Source of the DNA: Tachypleus tridentatus
Lineage: Eukaryota; Arthropoda; Merostomata; Xiphosura; Limulidae
Direction of reading: 5' to 3'
Assembly (NCBI RefSeq): GCF_004210375.1
Contig: NC_134834.1
Location: 149,267,009-149,331,008, forward strand
Length of the DNA: 64,000 bases
In this document: positions 38,601-50,600 of the stretch, piece by piece
Layout of the letters: each line of letters opens with the position of its first letter
How positions within the stretch are numbered: position 1 is the first letter of the stretch
Notes under the pieces: model-generated
What the model saw: only the letters and a program-made list of their open reading frames with translations
Databases searched by the model: none
What the model was told of the DNA's origin: nothing
Translations under genes and position numbers: made by a program

Positions 38601-41600
38601 TAATCAGTTAGTTGGTACTTCGTTCAGTGCCATACATTCTTTTTTGAGCTTGTACAGTGCATAAGATAGGAAGTTAACACGTACGTGTCTGTTTAGGTAA
38701 ATTTGTGAGTTAGGCCTATTATTTAGTTATAACATTTCGATGAAACCGTGTAAGTTATAAAACTTTCAGTTGAAAAAATATAACACTTTCCTTTCATAGT
38801 CGACTATACTTTTCATTATTTATACCAAATAACCTTACAAGAACCTGTAAAATAATATAATAATTATAAATTATATTTATATAAATTATAATTATATAAA
38901 ATTATATAAGCCTATATAACATTAAGAAGTACAACATGTATTCTTCTATATGGAAGAGACAATTAAATTATTAATAACTACTTTCAAATGATATCAAACT
39001 CTGAATAATAATATGTAAACCACACTATATCTTCTACATTAAGTGCCGACGAGGCCTTTCACTTACTACCAAGGTTTTTGAGGTAAATTGGTGAATAACA
39101 AATGTAACCACAACTTATACCTGTAAAAGCCTTTTATAATATAAATAATTTGACCACGTGATTACCGATTACGGTTGACAGGTGTTCGTAATTTCAACTG
39201 CTCTTGAAAGGCGTAATATTTGAGATTTTCAAGACCATTTTCGAAATATTTGTCCGGGTGCAATTCTATCTAATGGACAAGATAATAAAAAATAAAAATG
39301 AAAAGTAATATTTAGTTGGGTGCATATTAATATGCACATATTATAAGAACTTGTGAATAAACGTAAAGGAGAATGTAATATGTCAACCACAATATATCTG
39401 CTATATCCAGGGTCGATGAGACCTTTCGTATAAACCAAGACTCATCAGGCCAGCTGGAATACGACATACATAGTAGTGGCCGAGATGCTACTAGTATTAT
39501 TAATGATTTATAAAAGCGGTTTCTGTGTGAAATAAATTAAGTTGGTGAACTGTAGTTTTTATAACTTTATTTAACCAAGTAAATCTGAGAATGACCATTC
39601 TATGCTAGTTTATTTTAGTGACAATATAAAGATCAAAATAAAAATATATATTATTTTATTCAGTTAATGTACAACTCACCCCTTCGTACTCTTTGTCCAG
39701 TTCAGTATTGTTGGTGATGAATTCTGGATAACCAATTTTCTGTGTAATCAGTTTAGCCTAAAACATAACAAATACAACAGCGATATTTAAATTTAACAAA
39801 AGATTAGCAGCAAAGATAACAAATTAATACACATGAGAGTAAACATATTTTTACAAAGCTGGAGTAAGGTCTTTGGGGTGGAATGGGCGGATCCCAAGAC
39901 AAGATACAACAAGAACCACTGTCAAAAAACAACAACAGAAAGAAAACATTCATACGGATTATAGATGTACTAATAGAACTTGGATGTTGAACATTCTAAA
40001 TTAGACGAACGAAATATACATCATACATTTCTTTAAAATAACTTTAATTTGATGTATGTTTATAGGTGATAACTTGAAACTGGTCCGTTCACTAAAGGGT
40101 CAGAAAACGGAAATTATAAATTATGAACACTAATCATAATAATTTGCTACAAGAATAATTATTGATGGATTTTTGAATGGAGGGGCAGTTACTTTTTGTT
40201 GGGGGGGAACTACCACTTGGTTAGTTTGTACATCAATACAGACTCGTCTGTTAAAAAAATCTAAGTTCTCTAAGAAATAGTAAACAATCAACGATCCAAA
40301 GTATTTTACGCTCAAAACTTAATTTAAAAAATGGTCACAAACGTGGAACTTCCAGTAAGAAAGTGATACGAGATTTTAGTTCTAAAGAAGTCACGTAGTT
40401 GTATTTTTTCAAGTTACTTATCTCTGTACAACTCAGCAGGACTTCACCACTACAAAACTGTCCATCAATTACTAGTTATTTTTATTATCACATCACTACA
40501 TATTATCAAAAATTGACTTTACAGTTATACATTGTTGTGTTTTAGAATTGGCTCGGCATGTCCAGGTGGTTAGGGCACTCGACTCATAATCTGAGAATCG
40601 CCGATTCGAATCCCTGTCACACTAAACATGCTTGCCCTTTCAGACAAGAGGGCGTTATAATGTTCAGTCAATCCAACTACCCGTGTGTTTGTTTTCTTAT
40701 ATCAAAGCCTGACTTAAACAATCTTCATGTTGTGAAACTAGTTGTACACGGTTTTTACTAATACACCTCATATTCCTAATTTAAACAATCTTCAGCTGGT
40801 GAAACTAGTTGTACAGGTTTTCACTGATACACCTTATATTCCTAATTTAAACAGTTTTCAGACTGTAAAACTAGTTGTACACGGTTTTTGCTGATACACT
40901 TTATATTCCCGATTTAAACAATTTTGAGACTGTAAAACTAGTTATTACTAATACCTCTTTCCTTTATGATATAAACACATTGTAAGTAGTAATAGTAGTT
41001 CTGTAGAGTACATATTTTTGCCTTACTTTTCTTTTTGCCACTGATTTCGTGTTGTTGTCCATCCAGTCAATTTCTTCCAAAATGTCCATGAAGGCTCTTT
41101 TGATATCTTCGATTATTTGTTCTGCCTGTCATTAAGCAAAAATATCATATGTATATCAAACATTACAATTTGTGTTTAATTGCTCTAGGACAGGGTCCAT
41201 GATTATCTAGTGTTTAGCGTTGCCGGACTGTAGACCTTAAAGTTTCGCGGTTCGCGACCCTTGCGTTCCCGTAAATGTGTTCCACATATTTAGGTGGTAA
41301 ATACGTTATTAGAAAGAGAGTCAATTCTTGCTATCTGATTAGAAAAACTAAGCCTACCACTTGGCGTTGGGTGTTGCTAAGTAGCTGCCTTCCCTCTAGT
41401 GTATATGTTTAAAATTAGGGTCCGCTAAGTATAGTTGCTTTGCGTGAAATTATGAATAAAAGAAAATGTTGTGAAATGGTAACTGTACTCAGAGACGAAG
41501 TACAAGCAGTTGTCGCCCTTTTAACAGTCAATTCACTGCTTATTATTATTATTAAAATGGTTTGCATATTAGGCTTAACGATAAGATTAGATAATGTAGC

Positions 41601-44600
41601 AGAGATATATAGGTTCATGTTATCGTTAATGTCATTTGTGATTAGTGTATTGTTGATACAGACATAAAATATATTGTTGCACTGAAACCACGAACAATAT
41701 ATTAGCTATGGAAATTAAAAATAACAATTAATTTCCTTTCGAGCTTCCTGATGATTGCACCAGTGATCAAAACGTCTTACACGAACCTAAAAATAATCTT
41801 ACTCGCTGTAAAAGCTGTAACCTGCAACAGAATAATAACAATAAAACAAATATGTACTAGCTCACATGTAAATCCAATATTCCTATTGGCTAATTGTACA
41901 GTGATACTTTTACATTTATACGATTGCAAAACTACGACGATTATAACACAAAGTTTAAAGATGCTTACTTCAGTAACATAAACAAATACGTAGGAAAGCA
42001 CATTAAGTTAATTTTTTGTCTGGTGCTCGCGAATTATTCTATACCCTTATATTTCAATACAAATTCCAACAGGCCTCTAAAAATCGACAATTAGGCGTCT
42101 CTAAGAGAAGGCAGCTTTCAGCCGTGGGGCGTTATAAAGTGACAGTCAATCCTCCTATTAATTGTTAAAAGACTCAAGAGTTGACGGTGGGTGGTGATGA
42201 CTAGCTTCTTTCCCTGTAGTCTTTCACTGCTAAATTAGGGACAGCTAGCGCAAGTAGCCCCTATGTAGCTTTACGCGAAACTCAAAAACAAACAAAGAAA
42301 CAAGAAAAAATTATTAATATTATTTTAACATTTAATTTCCATATTTCGGTAACCATTCATTTTGTATTACATTTTTGTATTACTTTTTTTGTTAAACCTA
42401 CCGTTTTTTTACTGTCACTGGGAAAGTGCGATTTTACGTAGAGTGCCCCTGTTGCCATACCCATATATTTATTGACGTAATGGGTACAAGTCTTCCATCG
42501 TTCTGGTTTTAATGGTGTTCCAGAGAGGGCGCTGAAAAATTCTTGTTGTTTCTCCAAATATCGAGAGTCAAGATAACTAATTCGATTGTAGATGAATCTC
42601 CACAGTATATAGTTTACCACTACGCTAATACATAAATAATAAAACTTATCAATTTTCAAGATAAGAGTTCCATGTTTACAAAATAACAGAAATCGAGGTT
42701 TAGATTGGTTGTTTATTATTATTAAAAAATAATGGTGTATCTTAAAGATAAGAGATATATATATATATATATATATATTTCAGGCTCAAATACGAAAGTC
42801 GGTTAAAAAGAACACGTGGCCATTTTCGTTTTTGTTACTTCTAAAAAAAATAACTAATATAATTAATTAATAATCAAGTCATCCTTGAAAATCGGGTAAT
42901 TAGTACATAGAATACACTACCGTATTTTTATTAAAACTAACAGAGCCATGTTTGTATTCATTGCATGAAGAAACTATTGCACACGTCCAGTTCTCTATGA
43001 TACAGGTTATCAAAATAAACTTATGAACTGTGTTTACCGCTTCGATGTACTTTCCACTAATTTGCCCATGTCTTTCAAATAGCCCAGGGCGTACACCACG
43101 ACTTCTTCTGATAGAGGTATTTCCATTGGCATAATTAACTCAAAGTACTTGGTCCAGTTAACCTAAGATCGAATATTCGTAGTATTGTTAGCTTTGGAGA
43201 AATTTGGAGTAGACATTGTTGGCTTATTATTAAATACACAGAAGCACTGTTGGCTGGAATCACAATACACAAATCATTGTTGTCCTGAAACCCACTCTTT
43301 GAAACCTGAATTCAATACTTAAAGCATTGTTGGATTCAAATTGATTATTCAAAGCCTTCTTGATTTGAAAGTAGGCGTAAAAATATTATTAAACTGAAAC
43401 CGAACAATGATATTCTAAAATTAAGGTATTTTTGATTTAAAATTTTACACGTATAAGAAAAGGTTGGCCAGATTAAAGCTACGTACAATATTTTCTGTCA
43501 AAAATATATTATACGTGGCATTTCTGGCAACATACAAATCGTATTGATTATAAAATATATTTTAATATGGGTATTAATTTCGATCAGTTTTCTCTTTTTC
43601 ACTTCAAAGAAACAATATTCTCTGTGTAAAATAAATATGTAAAAACTGCTAGTTTTGGGTGAGAACATTTTTGTTTCTATATATATTTTTGTCTACAAGT
43701 GGGTTTTCTCGTCATCACTGATATTATCATGACAGTTACATGTTTAATTTTTAATTTTATTATTATTATTATTATATAGGTTATTGTAAATACAAATTTT
43801 ATCGTTACCAGAGATTTAAAAAAAATGGTTCTAAGGTGTCGCCACCATATCTTACCTGAGGTACTGTTTCACATAGTTCTTCTAGAGTCATCTTAGAATA
43901 AATAGCACTAAAATTGATTCTTTCTTCACGAGGTATTGTAATCTGTGTACCAAATAACAACTATATTACACATTCATATAAAAATAGACAGTGTTGGTGC
44001 CTGTTTATAGCATCTAGGATTTATATGACTGTAAGTTTCGAACGCCAGTAATGTACGATTATATATTAAACCAAAAAGTAATGTTGAAATGTACGAATTG
44101 ATTAATCGGGGAAGGTTCGATAATGCACAGATGGTGGAAATTCACGTGTTTCAATATAAATAGCCATTATTGAAAAACTATCATTTCTAACTTTATCACC
44201 AAGTAAACCACATTAAATATTTTCATTCTATGATGAAAATTAGATAGTAAACGATCGTTCTTTATTCACAAATAAAACAAATCATATTATAATAGAACTC
44301 TTGTTTATATTATACTGGAAAAAGTTTTTCATTACGCGTTGTGTAACCCAAAACGTCGCGAAATTTTTATCCTGTGTGAATGTAAATTTACAGTAGTTGT
44401 CACGATTATCCCGTTTCGCCTCTGTTCCCTGTCACGGAGAACTTTATTTTTCTCTATTCTTAAGGTGCAGATTTGACGTCATGAATACGTTACACATGGA
44501 TCTAATGTACTGGCGCCACGGATAATCAGCTACTAATATATAAAGTTCTTCTCACAGATGGATTTTCATTGGCTTAACCAAATCAAAATATTTAGTTCAG

Positions 44601-47600
44601 TTAACCTAAGATAGTATTGTTAGCTTGGAAGAAATTTACAGCAGATATTGTTGGCTTATTAAATACACAGAAGAACTGTTGGCTGGAATCACAATACACA
44701 AATCATTGATGTCCTGAAACCCACTATTTGAAGCCTGAAATTCAATACTTAAAGCACTGTTGGCTTCAAACTGGTTATTCAAACATTTTAGGTTCGAAAC
44801 TGGACACCAAAGCATTATTAGACAGAAATCGAGTGTCTGAAGCAGTTATATTCTACGTATATATATTTGTTACTTTATTTCTTTCCATACCATAATTTTT
44901 GTCTAAAATAAAACTACTGGCACTCATTTTACAATTTTTAAGTCACTATTTTAATACATGCAAATAGGCTTCACAAATCGTACTAGTCCACGTGCTGGTA
45001 ATGCTACTTACGTTAGCTAGCGAGATTTCAAACGCCAACACTTGCTCCATTTCATGTTTGGCTATTTCTAGTTCAGCTCCAAGCAGAAGAGCCACATCTA
45101 TCATAAATTTCAAGTACACCTTCAGGTGTTCCGTGTTCCTGATGTAATAATCCCGGTCTGGTAAAAGTAAATCTGGCTGATCCAACTTCAGTGAGAAACA
45201 GACAAACATTAACTTCATCCGTGAAAACAAGAACAACAAGTAATGTTTAACTGATGTATCAATATGTTTAGGAATATATGGATAAATAGTGTATTTATAT
45301 TGGTAATAAAAGGGTTAAATCTGTCCCATGTTTGTAGTTTAATTGATGTGTCAATATTAATCGTTTCCTTAAATTCAAGTTGTCCAACCCAACTAAATGG
45401 AACTTTATATATATATCCATAACGTATTGATACTCATTAAGTTAAATGCAGATATTAATTGTTCATTGTAATTAAAATCCATGGAGAAGACAAATGGCAG
45501 TACAATGTAATATGTGAAGCACGTAACACCTACGAAATCCAATACCAACAAGGCCTTTTGTTCCGTAACAGTTATCATCTATATGGGTGGAACACATCAG
45601 ACCTACTCGTCCCCTTAGTATATACATTATAATACTTCATGTATAAATGGTGTGAACTAAATTAATCAAGTAAATTGCAATTATTTTAAATTTTACCTAA
45701 GTTACTTAGAAACAAGTTATAGGGAAAAAATCAATAATATAACAATATTTATCTCTATTTCAACATCTTTTATATACTTAGACACATTAACGTCATTACT
45801 TTAATAAACGTTCGCTGTCAGTCACAAGAACTCGTGAATGAACGAATGAATTATATACGTTTACCACGCTACCTCTGTCACATCCAGTGTTGACGAAGCC
45901 TTTTGTCCAATACCAGAGCTCGTCAGGACGGCAGAAATACAACATAAATAGCAGTGATCTAGACTCTCTCTCTTTCTAACCATATATCATTATTTATTAT
46001 GAACAACTGTTACTGCGGTAACCATGTGGATTAGTGGAGTGTAATTATATTTAAATTATTTACAAGTTATGACAATAATTGTACATATCTCCCTTAAACT
46101 CACAAAGCTAAAAACCGACTTTCAATACCCGTGGTGAGCACAGCACAGATAGTTCATTATGTAACTTTGTGCTTAATTACAAACATTTTGGCAGCAAGTA
46201 AGTCCTAAGATTATTACTTTTTGTTTCATCTATACATTTATCAATTATAACCAACTACGTACCCGAATAAGAAAGTACAAGTGTTGCTTCATTTAGATTG
46301 TATGCAACATTTAATCCTTTAATATACTTTTCCAATAAATACTTTTATGTGTATTTATTTTACTCAGATAACAGCACACAAAGTAACCACTACATACGCT
46401 GTATGTAACCAGTTCCTACCTATTCACACTCAAATATTTACCGCTGTATTTAACCAGTTCCTACCTATTCATCCTTGAATATTTACCTAATTGTGAATAT
46501 GCCAATTAAATTCCATATTGTAATGGAACCCTTGCTTGAATGATACTGGAAACACTTTTTATTATTCAATTTACAATCCCTAACTTCGCGAAATTTTTAT
46601 CCTGCATGCATGTAGATTTGCAATAGGGATCATACTTTTCCCATTTTGCCTCCATCACACACAGATAAAATGCGCTGGAGTCATCTATATAAATATAATT
46701 GTACTATCTGTTGTGTGTCCATGTAAATACTTTGCAGGGTGTTGATGGATATTCATCAAAATTGGTATGGAGGTTCATTAAATCCATGGGGAAATACACA
46801 CAAATTTTCAATTTTGTATTTTACGGTATTTACGAGTGATTTTCGTGTGTTTTTTTAACCATTACTTCACTCCTATTGATGGATCTTCACCAAATTTGTC
46901 ATGAAAGTGTGTTCGGTCCATGAAGAAATATATTCATATTTACGGTTTCATATCTTGTTTTATGGGTGTTTTGAGTTTTTAAAATTATATATAAAGAACA
47001 CAACTTTTCATGTCATAACCTTTCATTAGTCATGAAATTACATAACTTCCGTCCAGGGGACGAGTATCCCAGCTAGTTCCTTTAAATTAAGCAGCCACAA
47101 TTTTTCCTGTAATTTAGAAATCTTAATAAAGACTCAAAATTTAACGAAGATTTTATAATCAAATAGAATAAACGTTGCAGTTTTTCCACCCCAAATACAA
47201 CAATAACATACTATTATAATAGATTTTCAATCCTTAAATACAATAATAACGTACCATTATTAACGATTTTCCTCTTTAAATATAAACGTAACATACCATT
47301 ATTATAGATTTTCCTCCATAAATACAACAATAACATACCATTATTATAGATTTTCGCTCCTTAAGTAAAAAAATAACGTACCATTGCTCCCCAGTGGCTC
47401 AGCGGTATGTCTGCGGACTTACAACCCTAAAAGCCGGGTTTCGATACCGGTAATAGGCAGAGCACAGATAGCCCATTGTGTAGCTTTGTGCTTAATTCAA
47501 AACAACAACAACGTACCATTATTATAGATTTCCCTTCTTAAATACAACAATAAAATACCATTATTATAAATTTTTCCTTCTTAAATACAACAATAACATT

Positions 47601-50600
47601 TCATTATTATAAATTTTCCCTTCTTAAATACAACAATAACATTTCATTATTATAAATTTTCCCTTCTTAAATACAACAATAACATACCATTATTGTAGAT
47701 TTTCCCTCCTTAAATACAACAGAAGCATACCATTATTATAGATTTTCCCTTCTTAATTACAACAATAACATGCCATTATTATAGATTTCCTTCCCAAAAT
47801 ACAACAGTAACATACCATTTTTATAGATTTCCTTCCCTAAATACAATAGTAACATACCATTATTATAGATGTTCACTCCTTAAATATAACAATAACATAC
47901 GATTATTATAGATTTCTCTCCTTAAATACAACAATAACATACGATTATTATAGATTTCTCTCCTTAAATACAACAATAACATAGCATTATTATAGATTTT
48001 TCCTCCTCAAATGCAACAATAGCATACCATTATTATAGATTTTCCCTTCTTAAATACAACAATAACATACCGTTATTATAGATTTTCACTCCTTAAATAC
48101 AACAGTAACATATCATTATTATAGATTTTCACTCAGTAATCACAACAGTAACATACCGTTATTATAGATTTTCACTCCTTAAATACAACAATAACATACC
48201 GTTATTATAGATTTTCACTCCTTAAATACAACAGTAACATATCATTATTATAGATTTTCACTCAGTAATCACAACAGTAACATACCGTTATTATAGATTT
48301 TCACTCCTTAAATACAACAGTAACATACCATTATTACAGATTTTCACTCCTTAAATACAACAGTAACATACCATTATTACAGATTTTTTTTATTGAATAC
48401 CCTCATTTCAGTAGTGTATTGTACTGACTGTGAAGGTGGAAACTCTGGTCTAACTAGGGTTATATCTCTTATTTACTTAAACATGGCATTTATTTAGTTT
48501 AGAATTCTGATTAATGATTTTTTGGAATTAAACACAAAGCTACACAATTAGCTCTATATGCTCTACCAACCACGGGTATTGAAACCCGGTTTCTATCAGT
48601 CCGTAGACAAGCCACTTTGCTTCTGGGAGGGGAACAGTTTTAAAGGAAAGACAGTCTTTTCTGAACAAGATGTTGAGGACTACTTTTATCCTCCCTTCTT
48701 CATTCTGTAACAATGATCCATCATTTAAGGTGAACTTTGAAAGGAACTTTATTCAAATGGAGTTTGTAGGTTTTGGTTTTTTTTTATAATTAATTGGGAA
48801 TTGTTTTGAGCAGAGATAAGAGTTGTAGAAAGCAGAACGAAAGGTACAGGCTGATAATGGTTATATCATAACACTTACTTGTATTATGTGAACAGATGCG
48901 TTCTTGGTGTCTGGACCCACCCACTGGGCTATTAGAATGTCCGCTTTGTACAACCTGAGGTTAGCCACGGTCTCTATCCAATCAAATTCTTCCTCAATCC
49001 AGCTAGATGAGATCGCTGGCCAATCACCAATGATTTTTAAGAACTCAAGTAGTGGCGTTTCACGTCTTTGCTCAATCAAACCTAAAATAAATTACCTGGT
49101 GTTAACTATCAGAATACTTATAGAAGTTAATTACCTGGTGTTAACTATCGGAATACTTATACAAGTTAATTACCTGGTGTTAACTATCGGAATACTTATA
49201 CAAGTTAATTACCTGGTGTTAACTATCAGAATACTTATACAAGTTAATTACCTGGTGTTAACTATCAGAATACTTATACAAGTTAATTACCTGGTGTTAA
49301 CTATAAGAGTATTTATACAAGTTCGTTTTATTGAGGTATTTCAATTGAATATTCTTTATCAGTTTTTAATTTTCAAAACTAGGCGCAAAAACAACTTTCC
49401 GTTTAATCGATTTAATTTTGGGAAAACGTAACTTAATGATAAAACATGAACGTGATAACAGAAAACATTTATTAAACGTTTCGAAATCTTTACAATTCCT
49501 TCATCAGTAATATAGAAGTAAATATAAACAAACAATATTTGTAACCTTCCTTCCACTTTTTAAGAATATGACCATGTGTTCACATGCTGGTGCTACTTTA
49601 ATATGTCGTTTGGTTTTACCAGTATATGAGACTTTACCGTCTCTCACGTACACAAGTAGACGAGATGTTAAGAGTGGGCAGTCGACAAACAAACTTTGTA
49701 GTGGATAAAAAAGTTTAAAGTTGGATTTAATAATAACCTTCATGTTAATATGAGGATAGCAAGTGTTACATAACTTTCCAACTGTTTCGTGATAAGGGAT
49801 TCCTGTCTCCCAAAATATGGACAGCAGGGGTATAAGGTAAGTTTGGACACAGTGTGGACAACAGGGGTATGAGGTAAGTTTGGACACAGTGCGGACAACA
49901 GGGGTATGAGGTAAGTTTGGACACAGTGTGGACAACAGGGGTATGAGGTAAGTTTGGACACAGTGCGGACAACAGGGGTATAAGGTAAGTTTGGACACAG
50001 TGTGGACAACAGGGTATAAGGTAAGTAAGTTTGGACACAGTGTGGACAACAGGGTATGAGGTAAGTTTGGACACAGTGCGGACAACAGGGTATAAGGTAA
50101 GGTAAGTTTGAACACAGTGCGGACAACAGGGGTATGAGGTAAGGTAAGTTTTGGACACAGTGCGACAACAGGGGTATGAGGTAAGTTTGGACACAGTGCG
50201 GACAACAGGGGTATAACGTAAGTTTGGACACAGTGTGGACAACAGGGGTATAAGGTAAGTTTGGACACAATGTGGACAACAGGGGTATAAGGTAAGTTTG
50301 GACACAGTGTGGACAACAGGGGTATAAGGTAAGTTTGGATATCTTAGGTGGTTTGACAAACAATTTGGTTAAGAAAGAGTTAGTTATTTTCTCCAAGAAA
50401 TTCATAAAAGAATGTTTTGTTTGTCTTAGTGAAAGGCTAGATAGGATAAGGTACGTTTATAGGATTTGTTTAGTAGATAGAGATTAAGATTATGTTTGAT
50501 AGAGAAGGGTATATTGTTGTTGTTTTTGGAATTTCGCACAAAGCTACTCGAGGGCTATCTGTGCTAGCCGTCCCTAATTTAGCAGTGTAAGACTAGAGGG

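Noticed and set aside
47165..48390. CRISPR-like regular repeat
   Set aside because: The repeats have no unique spacers, and the context is a eukaryotic intron.
48904..49431. 175-codon plus-strand open frame
   Set aside because: Antisense of exon 6 followed by the 39-bp array.
49504..50405. Open frames of 197-270 codons on the minus strand
   Set aside because: They are one 37-bp repeat read in three frames. The length comes from the lack of stops in the unit, not from a gene.
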